From the NCBI RefSeq assembly GCF_000380645.1, contig NZ_AQXZ01000018.1, positions 310,001 through 374,000 of the forward strand: a stretch of 64,000 nucleotides of DNA, given 5' to 3'. The stretch's first letter is position 1. Every line of letters begins with the position of its first letter. The position numbers and the translations under genes were made by a program. This document shows, piece by piece, positions 1 to 8,326 of this stretch. Below the pieces are notes generated by a model, which was not told where the DNA came from, did not search any database, and saw only the letters and a list, made by a program, of their open reading frames with translations. Source of the DNA: Smaragdicoccus niigatensis DSM 44881 = NBRC 103563 (lineage in GTDB: Bacteria > Actinomycetota > Actinomycetes > Mycobacteriales > Mycobacteriaceae).

Positions 1-1
1 A

Positions 2-130
2 CACGATGTGGCCAACGATGCGCGGTACCAGCGCGTCGGTGCGCCAGCCGACGGCTACACCTTCACCGTCGCCCGTGGCGTGGAAGCCGGCCACGCACCT
101 GTCGGCGTGTGCCCATTGGGACACCGATAG
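2..130 (+). CDS. 3' end of an unidentified gene (partial)
   Basis: One frame is open from the left edge to a TAG at 128-130 and encodes about 42 residues ending in GHAPVGVCPLGHR. It lies on the same strand as, and 80 bp upstream of, the iron alcohol dehydrogenase. The piece is too short for me to assign a family. Its position and open frame make it plausible as the tail of a gene whose body lies outside the window. Confidence 0.4.
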   Translation, partial: HDVANDARYQRVGAPADGYTFTVARGVEAGHAPVGVCPLGHR

Positions 131-210
131 AGCGGAAACCGGACACCCAGTCCAAACGGGCGGCGCTACGATTCGCGATGACTCGCACATTGCACGCCAG
201 GGGAGAAGCA

Positions 211-1419
211 ATGATTCCGCACCCGATCCAGGTCTTCGCTTTCAAGCAGCTTCAGTTCGGGATGAAAGTCGCGGCGAAAATCCTCGACTTCCGGCAGCCC
301 GAATTGTTCACCGGACCGGGCTCATCGCTGCAATTGTGCGACCACATCGTCGGGACCGGCGTGACGAAGCTTCTCCTGGTCAGCGACGAGTTTCTTCTGA
401 AGATCGGGATGCTTGCACCCATGATCGACAGGCTCGAATCGGGAGGCGTCGCCGTTTCCCTGTACACCGGTGTCCTGCCTGACCCGGCGATCGAGCAGGT
501 CGAGGCGGGACTCGCGGTTCTGAAGGAAAACGGCTGTGCCGCAGTTCTCGCGGTCGGCGGCGGCTCGTCCATCGACGCGGCCAAGATGATCGCCGCGCGT
601 GCCCGGAACCCGCACAGTGTCGCCCTCATGGGCGGACTCATGCGCGTGATCATTCCGCCGCTCCCGCTCTATGCCGTTCCGACCACGGCTGGAACGGGCT
701 CCGAAGCCACGATCGGCGCAGTCATCTCGGACCCGGCGAATTCCCGCAAGTTCGTCGTCATGGACCCCAAGCTCGTGCCGCAGGCGGCGGCGCTGGACGG
801 GGCACTGATGACGGGCCTCCCGGCTCCGGGAACGATTGCGACCGGCATGGACGCGTTGACGCACTCCATCGAGGCCTATCTGTCGGTCAACGCGACCGAG
901 AAAACGGACGCCGAGGCACTCGCGGCGACGAAGCTGATCATGGAGAACCTGCCGGAGGTCGTGAAGAACGGCAACAACCTCGAGGCGCGCCAGCGCATGG
1001 CGATCGCCGCCTATAAGGCCGGCGTCGCGATCACGACTGCGGGGATCGGCTGGGTGCACTCGATCTCGCACAACTTCGGCGCCCTGTATCACTTGCCGCA
1101 CGGGTACCTGAACGCGATCATCCTGCCGCGTGTTCTCGATCTGTATCGGCCGGTCCACCAGGCACGTCTCGCGGACTTGGCACGCGTCAGCGGAATCGAA
1201 GGCACTGACGAGGCCGCGCTCGCCGACGCGTTCATCGCCAAGGTCCGCGCGTTGAACGTGGAGTTCGGCATTCCAACTCAGCTCGACAAGCTCCAGGTCT
1301 CCGACATCCCGCAGATCGTTGAACGCGCGATGGACGAGACGCACTGGAACTACGCGGTTCCGGTCTACATGGATAAGGCCGAAACGGAATCGATGGTTCG
1401 GGACATGCTCCCGGTCTAG
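211..1419 (+). CDS. Iron-containing alcohol dehydrogenase
   Basis: A 402-residue group III (Fe-ADH family) NAD(P)-dependent dehydrogenase that interconverts alcohols and aldehydes or ketones in the cytoplasm. The glycine-rich nucleotide loop AVGGGSSID is near residue 114. The segment TTAGTGSEAT and the metal-ligand region with DALTHSIEA and a downstream HSISHNFGALYHLPHG are typical of the family. The frame is open further upstream, but ATG 211 follows a good ribosome site (GGGGAGAAG) and gives the usual family length. It converges with the HAD gene, with only 8 bp between stops. The substrate cannot be told; a role in oxidising alkanols from the CYP153 system is possible but not shown by linkage. 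Confidence 0.9.
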   Translation: MIPHPIQVFAFKQLQFGMKVAAKILDFRQPELFTGPGSSLQLCDHIVGTGVTKLLLVSDEFLLKIGMLAPMIDRLESGGVAVSLYTGVLPDPAIEQVEAGLAVLKENGCAAVLAVGGGSSIDAAKMIAARARNPHSVALMGGLMRVIIPPLPLYAVPTTAGTGSEATIGAVISDPANSRKFVVMDPKLVPQAAALDGALMTGLPAPGTIATGMDALTHSIEAYLSVNATEKTDAEALAATKLIMENLPEVVKNGNNLEARQRMAIAAYKAGVAITTAGIGWVHSISHNFGALYHLPHGYLNAIILPRVLDLYRPVHQARLADLARVSGIEGTDEAALADAFIAKVRALNVEFGIPTQLDKLQVSDIPQIVERAMDETHWNYAVPVYMDKAETESMVRDMLPV

Positions 1420-1427
1420 GCAGCGGG

Positions 1428-2093
1428 TCACGCCAGGGGCGTGTCGTCCAGCGCCGTCAGCAGGTCGCGCGGGGTGTCATATATCGCGATGGCACCCGCT
1501 TTCTCGAGTTCGTCATCCCCGAAGCCGCCGGAGCGAACCGCGATAGCGGGCATGCCGGCGTTCTTTGCGGCCTCGATGTCCCACACGGAGTCTCCGATCA
1601 TCACGCTCGACGCATCGGACGGCACCCCGAGCTTCTTCAGCGCGACGTGCAAAAGGTCTGGGGCAGGCTTGGACGCCTCGACATCGGCGCTGCTCGTCCA
1701 GGCATCGGCGATCTCGCGAGCGTCCAGCTTGTCCAAGAACGCCTCGACGTGGTGCTCCTTCGCCGCGCTTGCCAACACCAGCCGGTGGCCGCGCTTCTTG
1801 ATCGCAATCAACAGGTCGCGGGCACCGGGGAGCGTTGCCATCTCGTCGAGAAGGGGGTCGACCTCCTCGGTCTGCAGCTTCCGAACTTTGTCGCCAAGCC
1901 TCCGCTCGAGGTCCTCGCCACCAATCGCGGTGACCAGTTGGTCGCCACCCATACCGATCAGCCGATGGAGTCGCCAGATCGGAAAGGTCTCGCCCAACCT
2001 CCGAAATGCTCGGTACCAGGCCAGAGCATGCTGATAGTTCGAGTCAACGAGTGTGCCGTCGATGTCGAGGATGCCGATCGTCGAGTTGGTCAT
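1428..2093 (-). CDS. HAD-family hydrolase (phosphatase-like)
   Basis: A 221-residue haloacid dehalogenase superfamily protein. Motif I, DIDGTLVDS, near residue 10 supplies the nucleophilic and acid/base aspartates. Motif II is the LVLASAAK region, and motif III is the lysine plus MIGDSVWDIEAAKNAG. An alpha-helical cap lies between motifs I and II, as in phosphoglycolate phosphatase-like members. It probably removes phosphate from a small metabolite; the substrate is unknown. It follows the DJ-1/PfpI gene by 28 bp on the same strand and is probably co-transcribed with it. Confidence 0.85.
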   Translation of the reverse strand: MTNSTIGILDIDGTLVDSNYQHALAWYRAFRRLGETFPIWRLHRLIGMGGDQLVTAIGGEDLERRLGDKVRKLQTEEVDPLLDEMATLPGARDLLIAIKKRGHRLVLASAAKEHHVEAFLDKLDAREIADAWTSSADVEASKPAPDLLHVALKKLGVPSDASSVMIGDSVWDIEAAKNAGMPAIAVRSGGFGDDELEKAGAIAIYDTPRDLLTALDDTPLA

Positions 2094-2121
2094 CCTTGTC
2101 GGCTACCCGACCGTGCGGCCC

Positions 2122-2901
2122 TCACACCGAAGCAACCTCGCGCGGACGACGCGACAGCAACCTCCGACGATTGCGCGCCTTCTGCACCGCTGCACCCCAC
2201 GCCAGTTGAGACTGAGCGATCAGCTCACGGAGGAAAGCCGTGCGCTCGTTGGCGACGGCATCTGCCCCTTCTCGAGACACGATGGCGGCGACCTTACGCA
2301 TCGTTGCGGCGTCAGCTTTCGCGGTGTTGCCACTGTCATACGGCGGCTGAGGATCGTATTCAATGATGAGCTGCGCCGCTCGGGCCACGTCGTCACCTGC
2401 GATTTTGCCGACCAGCCAGAGCGCCAAGTCGATTCCGGCAGACACTCCGGCGCCGGTGACGATCTTGCCGCTGTGCACAATCCGCTGGTCACGCACCGCC
2501 ACCGCGCCGCGGGCCTCCAGCGCGTGCAGGTTCGCCCAGTGCGTGGTTGCCGGCTTGCCGTCCAGTAGGCCGGCACTCGCGAGGATGACCGAACCAGTGC
2601 ACACCGACGCAGTCCACTGGGTGGTCTGGTGGACCTTTTGCAACCACTCGCGAACCGCGGGATCCTTGGCAGTGATTCCGGTCGCCGTGCCAGACCCGCC
2701 GATCAGCACCACGTCGGGAGCTGGGGTTTCGTCGAACGAATGCGTCGCGGCGAGTGCGAAGACCCCGGTATCCGCAATGACCGGGCCGGCTTCCTTCCAG
2801 ACGAACCGAATCTGCGCACCTGGGATGAAACGCAGGACCTCGTACGGTCCCACGATGTCCAAGGCGGTCATTCCTGGATAAACGACGATCGCGATCTGCA
2901 T
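2122..2901 (-). CDS. DJ-1/PfpI family protein, isonitrile hydratase-like
   Basis: A 259-residue class I glutamine amidotransferase-like (DJ-1/PfpI) protein. The likely nucleophile is Cys101 in SVCTGS, and the N-terminal LDIVGPYEVL and the ATTHWAN and GAGVSAGIDLAL segments match the isonitrile hydratase group, which converts isonitriles to N-formamides. From memory, the Pseudomonas enzyme also has an essential cysteine at about residue 101. The start at 2901 is chosen over a longer frame because GAGGAG lies just upstream. It is divergent from a GlxA-type regulator that carries the same fold as its sensor domain, so that regulator may control it. The exact substrate is inferred from family only. 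Confidence 0.75.
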   Translation of the reverse strand: MQIAIVVYPGMTALDIVGPYEVLRFIPGAQIRFVWKEAGPVIADTGVFALAATHSFDETPAPDVVLIGGSGTATGITAKDPAVREWLQKVHQTTQWTASVCTGSVILASAGLLDGKPATTHWANLHALEARGAVAVRDQRIVHSGKIVTGAGVSAGIDLALWLVGKIAGDDVARAAQLIIEYDPQPPYDSGNTAKADAATMRKVAAIVSREGADAVANERTAFLRELIAQSQLAWGAAVQKARNRRRLLSRRPREVASV

Positions 2902-3034
2902 TGTCGACTCCTCACGCATCTGCGGATGTTCTCGAATCAATCGTCAGCGCCAGACCCCGTGGCAGCAATGACAAGAAACTGACGATTTCAGCCACGCTGC
3001 AGACGCGCCAGATGCGTTCGTCGACAATTGCTCT
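2902..3034. promoter_or_regulatory. Divergent promoter region, PfpI gene / GlxA-type regulator
   Basis: This 133-bp gap separates two divergently transcribed genes and must carry both promoters and any operator for the AraC-type regulator. I see no convincing palindrome or consensus -35/-10 pair, so the regulatory role is inferred from layout alone. Confidence 0.4.
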
Positions 3035-4024
3035 GTGCCTGCGAAACACCTGACGGAACGCATCGTCACGATCGTTGTGTTCGATGGCTGCGCACTTCTC
3101 GACCTCGCCGGCCCAGCCGACGTGTTTCGGGCCGCGTCCCTGCTGGGCGCCGCGCCCAACTATCGACTCGTTCTGGCCTCACCCGATGGCCGGCCCATTC
3201 GCGTCGACAGCGGGATCACCATTGGCGTCGACACTTCGATACACGCCGCCGCCGAACGCGCCGACACCGACACGCTGCTCGTTGTCGGCGGCCTCGGAGT
3301 TGACCGGTTCACCAGCGACACAGCGGCTTTGGACCATATTCGGCGCATTTCAGAACACGCTCGGCGCACCACGTCGGTGTGTACCGGGTCGCTCGCGTTG
3401 GCCCGAGCCGGACTGCTCGACGGCTATCACGCCACGACGCACTGGGCCTCGTGCGAGCGCATGCGGGCCGAGCATCCACACGTCACCGTGCAACCAGACC
3501 GAATCTATGTGCACGACCGGGACCGCTGGACCTCGGCCGGTGTGACCGCCGGCATCGACGTCGCGCTCGCGTTGGTGGAGGACGACTTCGGCGCGCAGCT
3601 GGCCCACGTGGTGGCCGGTTGGCTGGTGGTTTTCGTGCGCCGACCCGGCGGTCAGTCGCAGTTCAGCGTGCATATGCGTAACCAGCCGGCGCGGACGCCT
3701 TCAATCGTCGAACTTCAGCGTTGGCTACCGAACAACCTCGACGATGACCTCAGCGTCGAAGCCCTCGCGGGGCGCGTCGGAATGAGCCCTCGGAACTTCG
3801 CGCGAGTGTTCCGCCACGAGGTCGGTGTGACACCCGGTGGGCTGGTCGAGGCACTGCGCGTCGAGGCCGCCAAATCGCTCCTGGAGACGTCGGATTTGCT
3901 CATTCCGGTCGTCGCGGAACGGGTCGGGTTCGGACGACCGGAGACACTGCATCGGGCGTTCGTCAGGCGTACGGGCACGACGCCGGGTTCGTACCGCCAG
4001 CATTTCCAGCGAACTGCGTCGTAG
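3035..4024 (+). CDS. GlxA family transcriptional regulator (DJ-1/PfpI + AraC HTH)
   Basis: A 329-residue two-domain regulator. Residues 1 to about 190 form a DJ-1/PfpI sensor domain with SVCTGSLALA and an ATTHWAS segment; residues about 220-325 form an AraC-type DNA-binding domain with two helix-turn-helices (LAGRVGMSPRNFARVFRHE and VAERVGFGRPETLHRAF). The start is GTG 3035. Members of this family usually activate neighbouring catabolic genes in response to a small molecule. The divergent PfpI-fold enzyme is the obvious candidate target. It ends 1 bp before the convergent YjbR gene. Confidence 0.88.
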   Translation: MPAKHLTERIVTIVVFDGCALLDLAGPADVFRAASLLGAAPNYRLVLASPDGRPIRVDSGITIGVDTSIHAAAERADTDTLLVVGGLGVDRFTSDTAALDHIRRISEHARRTTSVCTGSLALARAGLLDGYHATTHWASCERMRAEHPHVTVQPDRIYVHDRDRWTSAGVTAGIDVALALVEDDFGAQLAHVVAGWLVVFVRRPGGQSQFSVHMRNQPARTPSIVELQRWLPNNLDDDLSVEALAGRVGMSPRNFARVFRHEVGVTPGGLVEALRVEAAKSLLETSDLLIPVVAERVGFGRPETLHRAFVRRTGTTPGSYRQHFQRTAS

Positions 4025-4025
4025 G

Positions 4026-4394
4026 TCAGCCCGGTCCGTCGGGATGTGCCAGGTCGTACGCGCGAGAAACCTTCTGAGGCACCACCATGCGCCACGCATC
4101 GACGACGAGTTCGCGTGCTTCGGTCCGGTCAAGCTCCGCAAGAATGGCGACAACCCAGTTGAATCGCAGATCGGACGGCCGAGGCAGCCGGAACTTGTGC
4201 GGTTCGGCGGCCACCAACGCTGCGCGCTCATCCTTGGGGAAGGCGAAACCCATCACCGTCTCATCGAGCGAAAACGCCACGTACACAATCTGATTGACGC
4301 GAAACTTCAAACGTCCGCGCACGTACACCTCGTACGAGCGTTCCAACCCGGCACCGAGCGGTCGAAGGTCGTCGATAACCGCCACGATCGTCAT
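4026..4394 (-). CDS. MmcQ/YjbR family protein
   Basis: A 122-residue protein of the MmcQ/YjbR superfamily, a small CyaY-like fold often annotated as DNA-binding but without a settled function. The features I rely on are VMGFAFPKDERAALV, the following FRLPRPSDLRFNWV and the terminal ARELVVDAWRMVVP, which match the characteristic end of the family. It lies 61 bp downstream of the hypothetical gene starting at 5004, on the same strand, and could be co-transcribed with it. The ribosome site before ATG 4394 is weak. Confidence 0.7.
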   Translation of the reverse strand: MTIVAVIDDLRPLGAGLERSYEVYVRGRLKFRVNQIVYVAFSLDETVMGFAFPKDERAALVAAEPHKFRLPRPSDLRFNWVVAILAELDRTEARELVVDAWRMVVPQKVSRAYDLAHPDGPG

Positions 4395-4455
4395 CGTAAG
4401 CCGAGGCGTTGGTCGATTCCGCCCACTGAGCGAGCGGAATCGACATCCTGCTGCT

Positions 4456-5004
4456 CTAGTAATGCGCAGCGAGACTCACCTGAGTGTTCGGACCTGCGCC
4501 GTTGAGCTCCCAACGGATGTAATGGTTGTTGCCGGTGACGGTGTTGGACACCCAGTGGCCAGGCACGATAATCGCGTTCCAGAACTCGACCCAGGTGCCG
4601 TTGTTCCACCACAGGAATCGGAAGTTCGCGTTGGTCGATCCTTCGCTGCCGACAAACGCGATGCCGCTACCGTTGACGACCGGCCTTCCGGTTTGCGCGT
4701 ACGCCCAGTCCCAGCCCTGGACAAATGCTTGTGCACCTGAACCGTACGTGTTGCGGAACCAAGTCTGTTCGTCGGTCGTCTCGGCCGCGGACGGCTTGTA
4801 GTCGGCCGGAGGTTTCCCGGCTTCGGCTTCGGTGGCGTCAGGCGCAGCGCCCACCTCGGGAAATGGGATATCGCCGACGCGACCGGTCTCGATGACCCCG
4901 GTTATTCCCGGCGCGAAGGTGACGACCTGAAGGGTGTGGTGCTCCGAGATGGTCACGTCAGCGACGACTGACGGCGACGTGTCGGATTGAAGTGCTGCAG
5001 ACAT
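4456..5004 (-). CDS. Hypothetical protein, aromatic-rich C-terminal domain
   Basis: A 182-residue protein that I do not recognise. Residues 1-60 are extended, with TISEHHTLQVVTFAPG. Residues 60-80 are rich in Ala, Glu and Pro, like a linker. The last 100 residues are rich in Trp, Asn, Gly and Tyr (FRFLWWNNGTWVEFWNA, HWVSNTVTGNNHYIRWELNG), which suggests a beta-rich domain exposed to solvent or ligand. There is no signal peptide or transmembrane segment. GAGGAG precedes ATG 5004, so translation is well supported. Neighbours give no functional clue. Confidence 0.7.
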   Translation of the reverse strand: MSAALQSDTSPSVVADVTISEHHTLQVVTFAPGITGVIETGRVGDIPFPEVGAAPDATEAEAGKPPADYKPSAAETTDEQTWFRNTYGSGAQAFVQGWDWAYAQTGRPVVNGSGIAFVGSEGSTNANFRFLWWNNGTWVEFWNAIIVPGHWVSNTVTGNNHYIRWELNGAGPNTQVSLAAHY

Positions 5005-5313
5005 TGTGGGTTCTCCTCGGTATCGCTGCGATCCGCAGATCGCCGGAGTGGAAGCGAGTCGCCTCGGCTCGCATGGCTACCGTCGCAGCCGAACGACCGC
5101 CGGACGTGAGTAGCAGGTACTCGACTCTCGACGGCTCAATACTCAGAGGCGCCAGTCGCCACCACGCGGTACTCTGGTCGCCGACGTGAAACGACTCGAG
5201 GAGGTGAGCCCCGTGCATACTCTGTCCACTCTGGGCGCTCCTTTGAGTTCACGATCGCGCGACTGACGTAGCTGTCGCGGGGAGCGCTGCATGCACTCTC
5301 AAAGGCTACGAAA
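5005..5313. other. Intergenic region upstream of the patatin gene
   Basis: 309 bp without a gene, between divergent units. Long-range complementary segments are present near the patatin start: GCGCTCC at 5235-5241 with GGAGCGC at 5281-5287, and CCTTTGAG at 5240-5247 with CTCAAAGG at 5298-5305. The untranslated leader may therefore fold. I see no consensus promoter and no further ORF with a ribosome site. Confidence 0.4.
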
Positions 5314-6174
5314 ATGAATTCTTCACTTCACTCCCGTACAGCGTTGGTCCTCGGCGGCGGCGGATCGACCGGCAACGCCTGGTTGATCGGCGTCATTGCC
5401 GGTCTGTTCGATGGTGGCCTCGATGTCACCACCGCCGACCTCGTCATCGGTACGTCAGCCGGCGCCACGGCCGCTGCTCAAATCACCAGCGCCAGCCCGT
5501 CCGACCTGTTCACTGCGACTCTTGCCCCGGTTGCGTCGCAACGGGCTGGAAGCGTTCCACAGGCGGTGACCGACCAGATGGAGCGAACCGCCCGACTCAT
5601 TGCCTCCGCCACGGATGCCGCTGACATGCGTCGCAGACTGGGCGCGGCGGCACTCGAGATTCCGGATCGTTCCGCGCAGTGGCGGGCGGTTGTCGGGCCG
5701 CGGCTCCCCAGCCAGTTCTGGCCGGATCAGACGGTGCACCTCACCGCGGTCGATGCCGACTCCGGCGAACCCGTCGTCTTCGATCGAGACAGCGGGGTTG
5801 ACCTGGTGGACGCCGTGGCCGCCAGCTGTTCCAGTGGCTTCGCGTACCGGATCGGTCACCATCGATACATCGACGGCGGTTACCGGGCCAACGCCGACAA
5901 TGCCGATCTGGCAGCCGGATATGAGCGCATCCTCGTGTTGTCACCATTCGGCGGCAGGTCGCGGACCCCGTTCGAGTGGGGTCTGCATCTGGAGACGCAG
6001 ATCGACGAATTGCGTGCGGGTGGTAGCAGGGTCGAGACGATCTTCCCGGACAGCGACTCCGAGCACATGTTCGGAGTCAACGCGATGGATCTGTCGCTGC
6101 GGGCGGCCGCGGCTCAAGCCGGACACGACCAAGGTCGAGCCCGCGCGGAGGAGCTCACCGAGTTCTGGACGTGA
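5314..6174 (+). CDS. Patatin-like phospholipase family protein
   Basis: A 286-residue patatin-fold acyl hydrolase. The oxyanion motif LVLGGGGSTG is at residues 11-20, the nucleophile Ser48 is in GTSAG, and the catalytic Asp is in the YIDGG motif near residue 187, giving the complete Ser-Asp dyad. It would release fatty acids from phospholipids or other lipid esters. There is no signal peptide. The 3' end overlaps the convergent E1 dehydrogenase gene by 20 bp, which leaves no room for a separate terminator. Confidence 0.88.
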   Translation: MNSSLHSRTALVLGGGGSTGNAWLIGVIAGLFDGGLDVTTADLVIGTSAGATAAAQITSASPSDLFTATLAPVASQRAGSVPQAVTDQMERTARLIASATDAADMRRRLGAAALEIPDRSAQWRAVVGPRLPSQFWPDQTVHLTAVDADSGEPVVFDRDSGVDLVDAVAASCSSGFAYRIGHHRYIDGGYRANADNADLAAGYERILVLSPFGGRSRTPFEWGLHLETQIDELRAGGSRVETIFPDSDSEHMFGVNAMDLSLRAAAAQAGHDQGRARAEELTEFWT

Positions 6175-8326
6175 GCGCGATCGCCGCCGCTTCGATAGCT
6201 TCCTCCGACAACAGGACGTGCCGAGCGGCATCACCCAGCGGAATGAAACTGTCCTCGCTGCAGACGCGGGCGAGCGAACCGTGGTAGCCGCCGTCGACAA
6301 GGGCTGCGATCACGCCCTCGGAAACACCGCCTGATCTGCGGGTTTCATCTACGACTAGCACGCGGCTGGTCGCGTTCGCCTCCCGGAGGATGTCCGCGAC
6401 CGGCAGGGGAGCCAGCCACCGCAAATCGCCGACTCGTGTGCGGATGTCCCGTTCCGCAAGTCGGCGAGCGACTCGAAGGCTCATCCGAAGGCCGTTGCCG
6501 AAGGTAAGGATCGTGAGGTCAGGCCCGTCCCCATAGGTTCGGGCCTCACCGATCGGCGCCGGGTCGACCGGGTAGGGAGCCAGCCATTCACCGTCGCCAT
6601 AGGAATAGAGATCGCGCGTTTGGTAGAGCGCGATCGGCTCGAGAAAGACGCACGGAACTCCGGCCGTCTGTGCGGCCGCCACGCACTGATGCAGCATCGC
6701 GGCCGCGTCGTCTGGACGGGCCGGCGAAGCGATGACGATTCCCGGGATGTCCCGCAGGGCGGCGATCGCGTTGTCGTTGTGGAAGTGACCGCCGAACCCC
6801 TTCTGGTAGCCATAGCCGGGAATTCGAACCACGAGGGGATTTCGGTATTGCCGGTTCGAGAAGAACTGCAGAGTCGCAGCCTCGCCGCGGATTTGGTCCG
6901 CGGCATTGTGAAGGAACGCCAGGTATTGGATCTCCGCAATCGGCAGTAATCCGGAAACACCTGCGCCGAGCGCAAGCCCGAGAATCGCCTGCTCGTCGAG
7001 CAGCGTGTCGAAGACCCGCGCTGCCCCAGCCTTCTTCATCAGCCCACGCGTGACTCCGTAAACGCCGCCTTTGCGTGCCACATCCTCCCCGAAGATCAGC
7101 GCCTCGGGATATTCGGCGAGGACCTCCTGCAGGGCGCGGTTGATCGCCGAGGCAACTGTCAACGGCGGTCCCGGCGTCGGGTTGTGTGGCAATCGGGGCT
7201 TCGCTGCCGTCGCTTCCACGGTCGCGTCTGTGAGTGGCCTCATTACCGCCGCTGCGTCGCTCAACTGCGGTGATGCGCCTACCTGCTCGGCAATCGTCCG
7301 TACCCTCGCGCGAACGTCCTCGTAGCGAGTGAGAACCTCCTTCGAGGTTAGATGTCCGGATTCGATCAGTCGTCGCGCGGTACACAAGACCGGATCGCGG
7401 TCATAGTCTGCGGTGATGTCCGCACGACTGCGGTACGCGGCCTCGTAGTCCGAACCCGCGTGGCCCATCAGCCGGACGGTTCGCAGGTGAAGAAACGCCG
7501 GCTTGCGTTGTGTACGAACCCATTCGGCTGCGTTCAAAGCCGTCGAATAGGTGTCGCACACGTCGGATCCGTCCGCCGCGAAGTACGCGAGACCATCGCG
7601 GAGTGCGAAGTTCGAGGCGATCCACCCCGTTGGGGTTTTGGTGCTGACTCCGATCCCGTTGTCCTCACACACGAGCAGGAGGGGGAGCGGTACGCCCTGG
7701 TAAGCCGTGTGAATTGCAGTGTTTATTGCTCCGAGCGCGGTCGAATGGTTCACCGACGCGTCTCCGAAACTGCACACGACGATGGCATCGGCCGGCCACG
7801 CGCACCGCACCCCGAGTTTGGCGGCGCGGTCGATCGAGAACGCCACCCCGACCGCGCGCGGCAGGTGCGACGCAACCGTCGAGGTCTGTGGAATGACGTT
7901 GAGATCGAATCGGCCGAAGACCTTGTGCCGACCACCCGCGATCGGCTCGTCGGCGGCCGCGACGAGCCCGAGTAGGACGTCTCGCAACGGGTCGCTGCCG
8001 CCCTGGACCTGCGCCGCACGAGCGAGAAAGAAGCCACCGGACCGATAGTGGAGCAGCGCCGGGTCGGTGGGTCTCAAGGCCGCGGCGATCGCGGCATTTC
8101 CTTCGTGACCCGACGAGCCGATCGTGTAAAAACCTTTGTCCTGTTCCCGCAGCCAACGTGCCGCAAGATCGAGATGCCGGCTGCTGACCTGGGCATCGAA
8201 CAGGCTGAGCAGTTGTCGCGCAGGCAGGGCGCATCCTGCTTCAACCAGATCACGGGTCGTCCGCGGCGGTTCGTCGATGGCGCCAATCGTCGTGGTGAAG
8301 TACTCATCGATCGGCTCGGCGGTCAT
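6155..8326 (-). CDS. Fused alpha-beta E1 of a 2-oxoacid dehydrogenase (TPP-dependent)
   Basis: A 723-residue protein with E1-alpha and E1-beta in one chain. The alpha half has HYRSGG near residue 93 and the thiamine diphosphate motif starting GDAS at about 188 and ending EDN at about 223. The beta half begins near residue 385 and carries IFGEDVARKGGVYGVT, followed by the transketolase C-terminal domain. Such enzymes decarboxylate branched-chain or related 2-oxoacids and pass the acyl group to an E2. No E2 or E3 gene is in the window, so it must use a partner encoded elsewhere. ATG 8326 overlaps the stop of the aldehyde dehydrogenase (ATGA), implying translational coupling. Confidence 0.88.
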   Translation of the reverse strand: MTAEPIDEYFTTTIGAIDEPPRTTRDLVEAGCALPARQLLSLFDAQVSSRHLDLAARWLREQDKGFYTIGSSGHEGNAAIAAALRPTDPALLHYRSGGFFLARAAQVQGGSDPLRDVLLGLVAAADEPIAGGRHKVFGRFDLNVIPQTSTVASHLPRAVGVAFSIDRAAKLGVRCAWPADAIVVCSFGDASVNHSTALGAINTAIHTAYQGVPLPLLLVCEDNGIGVSTKTPTGWIASNFALRDGLAYFAADGSDVCDTYSTALNAAEWVRTQRKPAFLHLRTVRLMGHAGSDYEAAYRSRADITADYDRDPVLCTARRLIESGHLTSKEVLTRYEDVRARVRTIAEQVGASPQLSDAAAVMRPLTDATVEATAAKPRLPHNPTPGPPLTVASAINRALQEVLAEYPEALIFGEDVARKGGVYGVTRGLMKKAGAARVFDTLLDEQAILGLALGAGVSGLLPIAEIQYLAFLHNAADQIRGEAATLQFFSNRQYRNPLVVRIPGYGYQKGFGGHFHNDNAIAALRDIPGIVIASPARPDDAAAMLHQCVAAAQTAGVPCVFLEPIALYQTRDLYSYGDGEWLAPYPVDPAPIGEARTYGDGPDLTILTFGNGLRMSLRVARRLAERDIRTRVGDLRWLAPLPVADILREANATSRVLVVDETRRSGGVSEGVIAALVDGGYHGSLARVCSEDSFIPLGDAARHVLLSEEAIEAAAIALTSRTR

